Source of the DNA: Alopecurus myosuroides
Lineage: Eukaryota > Streptophyta > Magnoliopsida > Poales > Poaceae
Length of the DNA: 64,000 nt
Assembly (NCBI GenBank): GCA_028641055.1
Contig: CM054063.1
Location: 181,976,756 to 182,040,755 of the forward strand
Reading direction: 5' to 3'
This document shows, in pieces, positions 1-10,983 of the stretch. How positions within the stretch are numbered: position 1 is the stretch's first letter; each line of letters begins with the position of its first letter. The position numbers were made by a program, and so were the translations under genes. Below the pieces are notes generated by a model that saw nothing but the letters and a program-made list of their open reading frames with translations, was not told the origin of the DNA and did no database searches.

Positions 1-400
1 ACTTCTCCCTCGATCTTGCAATAATCAAACAAGGAAATGCCAAGAAAGATGAAGTTTCCAATGAGAACACTTAGCTAGGAAAACAAAGGAAACACAATGA
101 AATTCAAATAAAATCCCAACTAAGATCCAACTCTTCACAACTAAGAGGTTGGTGTCCTAAGACACCATGTAAGAGATCATGGTATGACACCACGAAGATA
201 TATCTTGGGTGCATTGCCAATTCTCAACATTTTAGCTCACAATTCAACATTACAAATGGAGAGATAACAATGAAGTTTTGCTTTGGGCATAATGGGGGGG
301 GGGAGGGAGAACCCAATGTGTTAGGATAACACTCCCCCTATGTCCATGCCTACACCTAAACCCAAACACATAGTTAACTATAGGGGTGCGTGCGAGATCC
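1..400 (-). other. 3' noncoding tail of copia element H
   Basis: No coding signal on either strand. On the minus strand a purine run, ATAGGGGGAGTG (336-347), lies about 55 bp after the pol stop and could be a polypurine tract. However, the sequence beyond it does not resemble the outer end of the 5' LTR at 17.8-17.94 kb, so I do not call a 3' LTR here. A G homopolymer stands at about 291-302. SIRE-like elements often have long 3' regions with several such purine runs (family knowledge). Confidence 0.5.
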
Positions 401-1250
401 TCATGTCAAACTCCTTGAATCGATGATATTTAGCTCATTCGTCAAATACATGAATCTTGAATCATCTAGAGGCTTCGTGAAATTTCCGCGATATTATCCT
501 TGGTTAGGACATATTCTAGATCAATATCACCTCTTACCACATGATCCCGGATGAAATGATGACAAATCTCAATATGCTTCGTCCTTGTGTGTTGCACGGG
601 GTTTTAGGAGATCATGATGATACTCTAATTGTCACATAAGAGATTCAATTACTCCAAGTGAACACCATACTGTTTGAGGGTTTGCCTCATCCATAGGAAT
701 TGGGTGCAAGAACTAGCGGCCGCCACATACTCGGCTTCGGCGGTGGAGAGAGATATACAATTTTACTTCTTAGAAGACCAACTCACCAAAGACTTACCAA
801 GGAATTGACAAGCCCCAAAAGTAGATTTCCTATCATGTTGATCACCAGCCCAATCCGAGTCTGTGTACCCCTTGAGAGAAAACCATGCCCCCTTTGGGTA
901 CCACAAACCAAAACTTGAGGTATGAACCAAATACCGAAAGATCCTATGGACCGCAATCAAATGGCTTTCCTTAGGAGCCGCTTGATACCTTGCAAACACT
1001 CCTACACTCAACACAATATCGGTCCTGGATGCACAAAGGTAAATAAAAAAACCAATCATAGAACGATACAACTTCTGGTCCACATCTTTACAATCCGGAT
1101 TCCGCTTGAGGTGGCATTTGAATTGCATTGGAGAGGCCTTCTCCTTAGCACCTTGGAAGTTAAACCTTTTAAGCATTTCTTGGGTATACCTGGCTTGAGA
1201 AATGAAAGTCCCACAAGCCAATTGCTTCATCTCAAAGCCAAGGAATAATT
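401..1250 (-). pseudogene. copia RNase H domain and pol C-terminus
   Basis: RNase H of the copia polyprotein, which removes the RNA strand of the cDNA hybrid. Visible on minus: the end of the RT connection (residues like YRSMIGFFIYLCASRTDI), then the first catalytic Asp in GYTDSDWAG (about 830-860), the Glu in STAEAEY just downstream (about 730-750) and the third Asp in LLCDN (about 630-650). The C-terminal signature F-T-K-P-L followed by ELNIIDSR reads to a TGA whose complement is 401-403. The frame is broken at least twice between 763 and 401 (stop after the LE of HLE, and a shift before FTKPL). The domain order is normal for copia. Confidence 0.85.
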
Positions 1251-1254
1251 TGAG

Positions 1255-2430
1255 CTCTCACATCATAGACACCTGAAACATGTCAGTCATAAGCTTTCAG
1301 AATTCATCATTGAAAGCTTTGTTAGTTGAGCCAACGATAATATCATTCAGGTAGAGTTGGCATATGAAAAACTCTCCCTTTACCCTCTTTGTGAAAAGGG
1401 TGGGATCTATTTTCCCCACTTCAAACCCACGGTCTTGCAGAACTCTCTAAGGTGCTCATGCAATGCACGTGGAGCTTGTTTAAGTCCATAAAGTGCCTTA
1501 GAGATCTTGTGCACATGGTTAGGGAAGTTTGGGTTCTCGAAACCTAGAGTTTGCTTAACATATACCTCCTCTTTCAATGGAACATTTAGAAACACTTTTT
1601 ACATACATTTTTTTGCAATTTAAAGTTATGAGAATATGCATATGCAAGGAGGATATAGATGGACTCAAGACGAGCCATATGAGCATAGGTTTCATCATGT
1701 CAATGCCTTCCACTTGAGAGTAGCCTTGAGCCACCAATCTTGCCTTGTTCCTCACAACAATACCATGCTCATGTTGCTTGTTCTTGAATATCCACTTAGT
1801 GCCAATAACATTGTGGAAATCTTTAGGCTTCTCAACTAGCTTCCAAACTTTATTGCGCTCAAAGTTATTTAGCTCATCATGCATAGCTTCCAACCAATCC
1901 GAATCTTCAAGAGCATCAAACACCTTCTTAGGCTCCACCATGGATATGTGAGCTTGATGCTCACTAAAGGTTGCTAACTGAGCTCTTGTGGATCTCTTGT
2001 TTTGCACATCACTTAGCACTATATCATCGGAAGCATCAATTTTCTTCAAAGCTCTAGCAATCCTCTTAGCATGACGGGCTTCGATCTCCTCATTATTGCA
2101 AGGAGGAATCACTTGATCATCTTGATCATTTGGGTCCCTGTCTTGACTGGTATGTTGGCCTTGATCATCATCTCCACTTGCTTCAACAATACGAGGAAAA
2201 GATGAATAAGGTTGATCTTGGCTAGCTTGCATGATAGGAGTGCTTGGTTCTTGCTTAGAAACTTGGTCAACAATGGGAGGGTCTTGAACTAGTTCTTGGG
2301 TTGGTGCATCACTTTCTCCCTTGACTTGATCTTTCAATGTAAATGAGGGCTCCACTTGAGTAGACCATAGTTCTTCTCGAGTCTCCACAAGGTGTCGCTC
2401 AATGGGGCGTAGAAATCCCACGCCCATTCT
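1255..2430 (-). pseudogene. copia reverse transcriptase (RVT_2) domain
   Basis: Reverse transcriptase of element H. The RT entry motif is clear: a WLEAMHDELNNFERNKVW-type segment at about 1870-1930, then GTKWIFKNK and ARLVAQGYSQVEGID, which are signatures of copia RT. The palm continues with [20 protein letters not shown] and [11 protein letters not shown] in another frame (1407-1595). The catalytic motif, normally YVDD, reads YLND at 1342-1353, so the second Asp position has become Asn and the enzyme would be inactive. At least two frameshifts separate the blocks. The stretch before RT (2060-2430) is a Pro/Gln/Asp-rich linker, as is usual between integrase and RT. Confidence 0.87.
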
Positions 2431-3613
2431 TCCTATGGCTTCTTGAGATATTTCAACATCTACATCGAAAAAATGAAATTACCCAACTCGGGAGCCATAA
2501 TTTTCTTCAAACACCGCACTACTAGATTCAATGACAAGCCGTGAGGCCTTGTCAAAGACTCTATAAGTGTGGGATTCGGCACCATAACCAACAAATGTAC
2601 CCTAAGTAGTTTTAGCTTGGAATTTAGATAAACGGATACCTTTAATCAAATAGAAACACTTACAACCGAAGACACAAAAGTAGGATATGTTGGGTTTGTT
2701 GCCGGTGAGAATCTCATATGGAGTCTTCATTAATCATTTGCGAATGTAGAGCCGGTTAGATGAATGACAAGCGGTGGATATGGCTTCGGCACAAAGATAT
2801 TGGAGAGAGTTAAACTCCACCAACATGGTCCTAGCCATATCCAATTAAGTCCGCTTCTTCCTCTCGGCTACACCATTTTGTTGAGGGGAATATTGATGAC
2901 GGATATCCTCTCCACTTAGGAACACATTAAGGGTGTAGTTCTTGAACTCAGAGCCATTATCACTCTGAATAGCCATGATAGGAAGATTGTGTTGATGTTG
3001 TACTTGTTTCGAGAAGTTGATCACAGTTTGTTGAGTCTCACTCTTCAACTTGAAGAAATAGACCCATGTATATCTTGAATAGTCATCCACTATCACCAAG
3101 AAATACTTCTTGCCTCCAAGACTTGCCTCGGGCACGACACCAAAGAGATCAACATGGAGAAGCTCCAAGATCCTTTTTGATGAGATAATTGCCTTGCTTG
3201 GATGCGAAGAATCATGCATCTTGCCTTCAACACAAGCCCTACACACACAATATTTGGCAAAGGAAACATTTTTATTCTAGTCAGAGGATGTGACCACCCT
3301 TGTGAAGACTTTGCAAAGTTCTCATGTTTATATGGGATAAGCAGCGATGCCACAACCACCCCATGTCGGCCTTAGCAAAGAGACACATCGTTTTAGGGTT
3401 GGTTGAATCCGAGAAGTCTACCACATAAAACTCATTTTTGACATGCCCAACATAAGCAACATCGAGAGATTTGATCCACATGATGATCACCTTGTTAGGA
3501 TCAAAGAAGACGGAAAATCCCATCTTCCCTAAAGCACGAACTGAAATCAAATTGAAACCAAAGGATTCGAAAAGCATGACATTTTCAAGGGTGATATTAG
3601 GAGCAACAACCAC
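2431..3613 (-). pseudogene. copia pre-integrase and integrase (rve) domains
   Basis: Integrase of element H, which would insert the cDNA. The N-terminal zinc-binding part shows WLWHRCLSHINMRTL (H..H, about 3310-3360) and CRACVEGK (C..C, about 3220-3246). The core has the first Asp in LLHVDLFGVV, the second in IQSDNGSEFKN and the Glu in QQNGVAERKKRT, so the DDE triad is preserved in 2845-3246. Downstream are degenerate copies of the usual region after the core (RLYIRK, TPYEILTGNKPNI and FVGYG-like blocks) with in-frame stops. The frame changes between the pre-integrase block (3281-3613) and the core. Confidence 0.87.
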
Positions 3614-3790
3614 CTTGCTAAACCCCGCTACCTTAGACTTGGACTTATCTCAATAAGTTACGGTTACTTTATTTATATTTGGTTTCAACCCCATCATAAT
3701 TTCTTTGCTTCCGGTCATATGACTTTTACACCCACTATCAAGTATCCATTTTGCACCACCGGAATCATAGTCCTACAAGGAATCATTGAA
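3614..3790 (-). pseudogene. copia aspartic protease
   Basis: A short block on minus reads WILDSGCKSHMTG, the D-S-G active-site signature of copia aspartic proteases, at about 3700-3760. It is followed by KEIMMGLKPNINKVTV-like sequence. It lies between the gag C-terminus and integrase, as expected. The usual Cys-to-His pattern (DSGCSxHMTG) is almost intact. A stop near 3654-3656 separates it from the pre-integrase frame. Confidence 0.8.
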
Positions 3791-5000
3791 TTGAGTTAGG
3801 ACCCGAGGAGGGTCCTCTCATGTTAGCAACAAGGGTCTTTGGAACCCAAATAGAGTAATAAATGTAACCCTCAATAGGACCAATATATTTAGCTTGCACA
3901 ACACCATAATAATCAACAAATAAGAAATTGTGTGGATTGTTAGTTCCCGCGGAGTTGCTACGAGTAGTGTTGTCCCTAATGACAATACCACTCGCACCAA
4001 AATTCTTCTTAGCTTGAGCGGGCTTGGCCTTGTTCTTGTTCTTGCTCTTGGCAACATATCCAAGACCTTGCTTGCCATTTTGTGGTCTAGTGGCAATTAC
4101 TTGTGGCTTGGAAGCCACAACCTTATCAACACTAGGGCCCTTGCCCGTCATTTTCGCTAGCTCTTCCTTCAACCTAGCATTCTCCTCAATAATATTTGGA
4201 TGATAACCAGAAGAAGTAGAAGTACTCGGCACATTTAATTTATCAAATTGATTTTGAAGTTGTTCACGAGACTTGTTGAGGGTAGAGAGTTCACTCTCCA
4301 AAGCCTCGTGGGCCTCGGTGAGCTTCTCTAGCTCCCCAGTTAGTTTTTCATGACCAACAACAAACTGGACTTTCTTCTTTTTAGTTATCTTATATTTATC
4401 AATTGCATGGTCATAATCTTTAGTGAGCTTAGAAATTAGCTCATTATGTGACTCTTCAATAGATTCAAGTTTCTCCTCAAGAGATACTCGAAGCTCATGT
4501 TCCTCCTCAAGAGAATTTGAAAGGGAACTCTTTTTAATGCAATGTTCCCTTTAGGTTTCACACTTCTTCTCAAGAGCCTCTTAGGCCTCTCCCAATTGAC
4601 TCATGAGAAGATCAAAGTACTTCTTATTGTCACCTTGCAAGTTAGTCATATATAGGTTCAAGGAGGCAATTCTTCTTCAACACTAGGTCTAGCAAGTTTA
4701 TTCGTTTCACTTTGAGTCTTAGTGGTGGAAGAAGATGATACCTCGGTGGCCTTAGTCGTGAAGCACTTTGCGGAGGTTGAGGAAGATTCTCATTGGGGGA
4801 TTCAAAGAGAGAAGGGGATGATGAAGATGCAATAGCAATAGCAGCCACTTCACTTGTGGTTTCTTCTTCTTCACTGAAATCATATTCTTCTTGAGTCACT
4901 AACACATATCTTCATGATGGCTTCTTGATGAAAGGTTTGTTCTTGAAATGAACCCTCTTGTTGAGGATCTTTGACTTATCTTTGAGGACTATCTTTCATC
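3783..5000 (-). pseudogene. copia gag C-terminal coiled-coil/linker region
   Basis: Between the zinc knuckle and protease a minus-strand frame codes for a long charged segment. First comes an acidic Ser-rich stretch (EEYDFSEEEETTSEV, about 4840-4905). Then follow roughly 150-200 residues rich in Glu, Leu, Lys and Asn with heptad-like spacing (for example SLEEEHELRVSLEEKLES and KLTEAHEALESELSTL, about 4250-4560), then a Lys/Ala-rich basic part (KSKNKNKAKPAQAKK, about 4010-4060). This looks like an assembly coiled coil followed by a nucleic-acid-binding tail. Two stops (near 4553 and 4584) interrupt it. Such a segment is typical of SIRE-like gags (family knowledge). Confidence 0.65.
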
Positions 5001-6179
5001 CATGATTTTCCCTATTCTCAAAGGGGCCCTCGGCAACAAAGTGATACTTGTCTTGGCAATTGAAACAAGCCCTCACTTTTTCAGTCCCTTCTTTGCCATA
5101 GCTAGTCTTGGTATTGTCCTCAACATATGCCTTGGCCTTGGGAGGGTTCTTCCAAAAATTTTGCACTTAAAGAGCAACATAATCCTTAAGCACGGGATCA
5201 TATTCTTGATATTTGAGCGGGGAAAAGTTTTCTTCCAAAGAAACCTCTTCTTGTTGATCCACCACCTTGGTCACTACCTTGGCCTTCAAAGCAACAGAGA
5301 CACCTTTGTGCATTCCAATGGCACGAGCACGAGGTGTCATGGGAAAACTTTGTTTGCACCTTGAAGGAGGCCATCTCTTGCATCACCTCGGTTGAGGACA
5401 TGGAGGTAAAGTAGTGTCTTCCTTGAAGACTCTTCAAGTACACGAGCTCAAATGGAAAGAGGGCATTTATGTACTTCCTTTTGATCCAAACATCATCCAC
5501 ATATGTAGCCCCAAGGCCACTAAAGGCGGTAGCTAGGGTCTTGACTCTCTGATACATGTCCTCATGCCTCTCACCATCGATCATATAGAACCCTTTAGCC
5601 TCATTGCACAAGGTATCATACCTATTCCTTTGCATGCTTTCATTGCGAACAAATATGAAGACAATAGCATCCCATGTTTCTTTGGCGGTGGAATATTGTT
5701 GAAGATGAGGCATTTGGTTTGGACCCACAGCTTGTTGAATCATTGACAAGGCAGTGTAGTTGAGTTGGCAATCTACCACTTCTCTTCTTGTCAAATTCTT
5801 GGGATCATAAGGCTTTGAACAATCCTCCAAAGCTCAACACAAGAAGAGTTCAATCGAGTTTTCATATAATATTGCCATTGATCAAAAGTATGTGCATAAA
5901 TTTTAGGAGGTTCGCCTCTAGGATTAATATGAGGGTGTGGGATAGGAGGACCGGGGGACTAATGTCCTTCGACATTGTAGTACTCGCCCTTCTCATCCGA
6001 TCCCTTAGAAGTTTTGTTCTTAGAGTGAGATTCACTTTTAGTTTCTCCACCATCCTTCTCCTCATCTTCCTTATTCGTCGGAATTTCTTCCGAAGGAATA
6101 GATGATGAGGAGTCCAGGCCCTTGGCTTTAAAGAGTTGCAACAACATATCTCGCAACTCCATCATTTTGACATCCATCG
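5001..6179 (-). pseudogene. copia gag (UBN2-like) with degenerate zinc knuckle
   Basis: Nucleocapsid/capsid part of element H. The capsid-like block is at 5198-5830, with motifs such as VGPNQMPHLQQYSTAKETWDA and KGFYMIDGERHEDMYQRVKTL, typical of the UBN2 gag family. Ahead of it HINPRGEPPKIYAHTFDQWQ marks the normal gag N-terminal part (about 5860-5930). The zinc knuckle lies at about 5030-5085 and reads CFNCQDKYHFVAEG, so the last Cys of CX2CX4HX4C is replaced by Gly. The N-terminal 60-70 residues (5959-6179) are a Ser/Glu/Lys-rich head. A TAG near 5959 and frameshifts make it a pseudogene. The start codon is 10 kb away at 16685-16687 because G splits the gene. Confidence 0.85.
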
Positions 6180-6184
6180 ATGAG
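6180..6184. repeat. target site duplication ATGAG (left) of element G
   Basis: ATGAG directly before the TGTAACATCC end of G. The same five bases follow the other end at 16603-16607. The pair proves that G inserted in the copia gag. Confidence 0.93.
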
Positions 6185-6280
6185 TGTAACATCCCAAGTA
6201 TGAAAAATAGCCATTAGAATGTTTGCTCTCTGTTATTTTATGTTTTGCATCATGACATCATGTTCATTGCATTTGTTTTG

Positions 6281-6335
6281 CTTTGTTTTCCATTTGTTTT
6301 CCTCTGTTTTCCTTTGTTTTCCTTTGTTTTCTATT
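6281..6335 (+). repeat. 10-bp T-rich tandem repeat (TTTGTTTTCC)n
   Basis: About five units of TTTGTTTTCC with point changes. An equal copy is in the right LTR at about 11907-11961. The period equals one helical turn. Confidence 0.75.
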
Positions 6336-7574
6336 TGAATTTCAAACCAAATTTCAAACCTTTTGTTTCATACTTGTGATGTTACAATTTTCCAAATGAA
6401 TATTCAAATCAAAACAATTATTTGTTTCCATTAAAGTTGTAATTTCAAACTATTGATTTGTTTCTAACAAAAACTCATTTAATACCAAAACATTTTCAAA
6501 CTCAATTATATTTCCAAACAGCACCCCTTTTGACATTTATGAAAATTACAAAACAACTCAATCCTTGTTTAAAATAAACTTGAATTCAAAACTTATTAAG
6601 TTGATTTAGTTCAATTATTCAATTAATATTAAAATACAATCAAATTCAAACAAATTGCAAACAACAACAAAATTGAATTATTTGAAAAACTAAAGTGGGC
6701 ACTTTGGTGCTGTTGCAACAACTAACTCATACAAAAATTCTCCCTAATTTTCTAAACCCTAAAAACCCTTCCTTTTTCTCTTTTCATTTTCAGCAAAAAA
6801 ATAAATAAATAAAACAGAAACAAAAATTAAAAACCTAAAAGAGAGGGAGAGGGGGCAGGCCAGCCTTTTGGGCCAGCCCACCATCTCCCTGGCCCGGTAC
6901 CCCCCCTCTTTCTCTTCTTCGTGTACGGCAGCAATCTGCGCCTGTACACGTCGACAGGGAAGAGGAGGAACGGCCATCATCGTCTCCCCCTCCCCTTAAA
7001 GCCCTAGCCGAGGGCTCCCCTCTGCCCTTCCTCCCCTAGCTCCTCCTTTCCCTCCCTTCTTCCCCAGCCGCCGCCAACCCTCCTCCCTCCTGCTGTTCTC
7101 CTCTGTTTCTTCTGCAACCACCATGGCCGGCGTTTGGTCGTGGGTGTAGCGGTGGGTGTGGTCGCCGACAGGGCCCCGCGGGCGCGGGAACGGATTCACC
7201 ACGCCGTCCTCTTCCTCCTCGTGTCCAGGGAGGGACACGAGCCGCGCCCGATCGCCACCGCGCTGCCTCGACGTCGCCGCCGGCGACTACTGTCAGGCAC
7301 CGAGCCCCCTTCCTCCTCTTCACTCACGGTGAGCACCTCACCCTCCACCTTGCCCTCTCCGTTTTGCCCTCGCTACTGTCGCGTTTCGCCGCGCGCACAC
7401 CGCACGCCCGCAGCACACGGGCACGCACAGCGGCGGCGGTGCTCGGCTGCACTCCGGCGATGGCACCTGTCGCTAGGTTCAGAAATGAACCTTTCAGTTC
7501 AGTTAAAAACGGCTCCGATCTGAACCTTAACCCCCCCCCCCCCCCGCCTGTTCCCTTACTGTCAACAAACGCAA

Positions 7575-7645
7575 CCACAGTGCAGTGGCAGCGCACTGCG
7601 CGCACAGCCGTGAGGGCGCGGGTTCGATCCCCCCTCGCGCAATTC
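7575..7645 (+). other. tRNA/SINE-like module with Pol III B box in G 5' LTR
   Basis: GCAGTGGCAGCGCAC (A-box-like, about 7582-7596) is followed by GGTTCGATCC (7621-7630), a perfect B box (GWTCRANNC). The 45-bp block resembles the modules in the LTRs of A and B. No full cloverleaf can be drawn, so it is not a tRNA gene. Confidence 0.5.
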
Positions 7646-7859
7646 TTTAACAGGTTTTAGCCATAGTTGCTGGCCCACCCGTCATGGGCCTTGGATGCCA
7701 GCGCAGTTGCCACGCCAGCGCCTGCATGGCAGTGGCCCACACGGCAGTCACTGGGTACACAAGCCCATGGTGCAAAATAAAAACAAAGTCCCTGGACCAA
7801 TCTGTATAGTTTTTAAAATTCCAAATTAGCCCACAAATTGCAAATTTGAATAACTTTTG

Positions 7860-8760
7860 AATTACAAACTCAAATAAAATAAATAAAATATGTATCCTGA
7901 TCCAAATTAAATTCTCTACATATTTAAAGCAATTGTTTTCTGTTTTGAACATTTCAAATTGTTTCAAATTTCAAATTCAAACAACTCCTTTTAAATTTGG
8001 TTAATTTCATAACTAATTCAAACTTATTTCAAATAACACATTTTAAATATGTTTTCCACTCCAAATTAAATTCTCTACCCAAATATAAATTTTTTTTACT
8101 GTTTTGAATATTTTAAATTGGTGAAATATTTGAATCCTTATTTAATTCACTTAATTTTGCAAAATTCATAACTTGGGCATAAAAATTCCAAATTCAACAA
8201 ACTAAATATGTTTTCCATTCAATTTTTCATGTACTTTGCAATTATAAACTTTGTTTGCTGGTTTAAATAATTTAAATTGCTGAAAACAACTGCTTCTTAA
8301 TTAATGCATTAAAATTGCCAAATTAATAACTTGCTCATTTTAAATCCATTTTCAACAAATAAAATATGTTTTCCATGCAAAATGAAATCACCTTTCCAAA
8401 TATAAAATTTGTTTCGTGTTTTGAATAATTAAAATTGGTTAAATAATTTAAACCTTGTTTAAATCATTTAATATTGTTAAATTCATAACTTGGTCAAATT
8501 AGATTCCTTTTGAACATATAAAATATGTTTTCAAACCATAAAAGTATAAACTTTTCAAATATGAATTTGCTTAAATGTTTTGAACAAATAAAACTTAAAA
8601 TAAATTCATACTTGAATTAAATTCATTTAAATCTTGTCCAAACTTATTTAATTCATAATTAATTCATCCTAAATCCTTTTTCAACAAGTGAAACATGTAT
8701 TCCATCTAAAATTGTGTGTTCTTTCCAAATATGAACATTGCTATCTATTTTGAACAATTA
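7860..8760 (+). repeat. diverged tandem array, 159-bp period, G 5' LTR
   Basis: The landmark AAATATGTTTTCCA recurs at 7888, 8047, 8206, 8364, 8523 and 8693 (spacings 159, 159, 158, 159, 170). A second landmark, CAAATATAAA, recurs at 8081, 8240, 8398, 8557 and 8727 in the same register. Units are strongly diverged in sequence but keep their length. Confidence 0.85.
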
Positions 8761-10983
8761 AAAGTGGTGAAAACAACAAGTGCTTGTGTAACTCCTTTAA
8801 GAAGCAAATTTTCATAACTTAATAAGTAAAATTCCAAACTTGGTAAACCTCATTTCAAATTGTTTCTATTGTTGTTTTCTTTCTGTTTTCCTCATCCATG
8901 CATCATGCTAATCCACTTTCACATGTGGGTTAGTTGTAAAACAATAATTCCAACCTTAATTGATGGGCTTTCCATATGCAATCCCAAATTGCATGTGGGT
9001 CCATTTAATTATGTTATGTTACCATGTCAACTAGCTTATTTTTGATGCATCAATTAAATGGTCATGCATCATCCCATGTTTGTGCATTATGCCATGTTAT
9101 TGATTGTTTGTCTCTCTGCGTTGTTTGTTTGCTTCTTCTCGAATGGACGACGACGTTGAGACCGACGATACTTACGACACCCCTTCCAAGGTTCTAGCTC
9201 AGTACCAGGCTGCTGAGTTTGCAGGAAAGTATTCACTCACATGAACCGTTGTGTTCCTTTCCACATTGGCTACCGATACTTTCCGTTGTCTATTCTGCTA
9301 CCCCTATGAATCGTTGCTTGTGTCCCGATCCTATCACATGTTATCCTTTAACCCTGATATAGCCTCACCTCCACACCTATAACCCCATTGCTTGTTGCCC
9401 GTGTCTTACTAGCATGCTTATGGTTGTTTTTGCTCGAGTCTGTTGCCCGTTACTTTCTGTTACCATATTCTATTATGTTCTGGGGCTCGATGTTTAAACA
9501 ATCAACCTGTTAATGTTTGAGGTAATAATAATTTGATGATAAGGCACCGGCAGGAGGCCCGGCGTGGTTTTGAGGCCTGCTAGTGTCGACCCTAATTAGG
9601 AAAAGGGTCTTGTCTACTGATCCATGATGAGCGCACTAACCGCATGTGGGAAGCGTGTATGGGCGCCCCCCTCAATTTGATTCGATTCGCATCTCGTCCA
9701 AATCGCCACACTTAGTTCGGGCTTTCCATTTGATGCATGCATGTGCAGGTGCGAACCCTTGGCGCCAGGGTGGAACTTTTGTAGTCGGCATTTAGGGCGG
9801 CGTGGTCTTAGAGTGCTATGAGGGTCCCCCTTTTCTTCGTGGGGGCTCGATTAGCCGCGCACGCACAGCATGTGGTTCTTTGGGCTTGATGCGAAGAAGA
9901 GTTGAGTTGTGTTGAGTGCCCCGCTTGGTGGAAAGGCCATTCCATATGGCGGGTTATTCTTACGTGTACGGCCAAATTGGTGCACCCCTGCAGGGTTAAA
10001 TCTTCTCGAGAAGCCGTGTTTTCCGCGGTTATGGATGACTTGGTGAAAGTACTGGCTAACAAGTAATCAGAACAACTTACACCTAACTAATGATAAATTG
10101 ACTAGTAATAGTTTTATTGACACAATAATTTGAACCATCATTAATCCAACTGTGTGAGTTATCCTCGGGTTGCTTCTTTGGATAAGGGGAGAGATCCAGG
10201 ATGGGTTTGTTTGGTGGTAGTTATAGTTGGTTACGATACGCTATCTTATCCCCTTTCTGTTAGCCGGAAGTTGTAGTTTGTTTCTGTAGTTGGTTAGAGC
10301 AGCCAGCTGTCGCATCTTTTGTATCACCCTTTCTTCCGTTGAACCCAAAGCATCTGTGCCTGGTGTTGACGGGTACACGTTGGTGAACTGTGAGTCTTGC
10401 TTGCCAGTACATTTATGTACTAACCCCTTTGGGGCTGTGGTTTCCGCAGACTACGTTTCCGAGGATCACCATGGTGGCTACTACGTGGAGTTTGACGAGG
10501 CTGCTGACGAGTAGATAGCGGACCCGGGCAGGATCCGAGACTTCGTGGATGGGCTCCGTTTTTTCGTTTCCGGCCTCTTAGGCCTATTTGGATCTTGTCT
10601 GTACTCAGACACTTTGGATGCTTCCGCTGTGATGTAATGATGAATTGTTGGGACATGTGTCCTCTGGATGATTGTATTTGCTATCTCTGCTCTAGTGAGA
10701 CCTATTTGCAACTTATTTCAATCTTTTGTGTCTTAGAGATCTGTTGTGATATCCATTGTTCAAATGCCGTTGACGTACCATGTGTGTATGTTATGAAGTA
10801 CGTCAATGGAAGTGTCTGGATTTCTATGGGATAGTTTACGCAGACGATGAATAGTAGAGAATGGTTGTCACACGTTTACGTGTTGGCCTGCTCACATTGA
10901 GATGCGGGTGCCGGTATGCCCCGTAAGCCATTTATCTACTGTTTAGCGGGCTGTGAGTATCCCCTAGAAGTCCGGGTGCGACA

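Larger units (their letters stand above)
1..6184 (-). mobile_element. Ty1-copia retrotransposon H, 3' part (internal region)
   Basis: Minus-strand copia-order domains are visible: gag (UBN2-like), zinc knuckle, protease, integrase, reverse transcriptase, RNase H. Reading leftwards, pol ends at 401 and a noncoding tail runs to the window edge. The other end of the same element (start of gag, PBS, 5' LTR) lies at 16603-17940, split off by insertion of element G. The gag type, with a long coiled-coil segment after the zinc knuckle, suggests the SIRE/Maximus lineage (inference). Every domain has frameshifts or stops, so this is a dead copy. The 3' LTR is not recognisable in the window and must lie left of base 1 or be lost. 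Confidence 0.9.
6185..10983 (+). repeat. 5' LTR of element G
   Basis: Layout: TGTAACATCC end; T-rich 10-bp repeat (6281-6335); AT-rich stretch to about 6750; GC-rich, C/T-rich leader-like block (about 6840-7550) with a 15-C homopolymer at 7531-7545; tRNA-like module with B box (7575-7640); AT-rich array of 159-bp period (about 7860-8760); a more balanced 3' part (9100-10983) with paired hairpins at 10405-10434. ORFs in the GC-rich block (for example 7134-7523) have no recognisable product and are not called as genes. Confidence 0.92.

Noticed and set aside
1..340. 3' LTR of the copia element
   Set aside because: A PPT-like run lies beside it, but the sequence does not match the 5' LTR at 16743-17940.
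7134..7523. ORF of about 129 codons in the GC-rich block of the G LTR (also 12756-13427)
   Set aside because: Arg/Pro/Ser-rich product that follows base composition. The two LTR copies have different frames and ends, and no domain is recognisable.
7860..8760. CRISPR-like array
   Set aside because: Regular spacing, but no identical repeats, and the context is a plant LTR.
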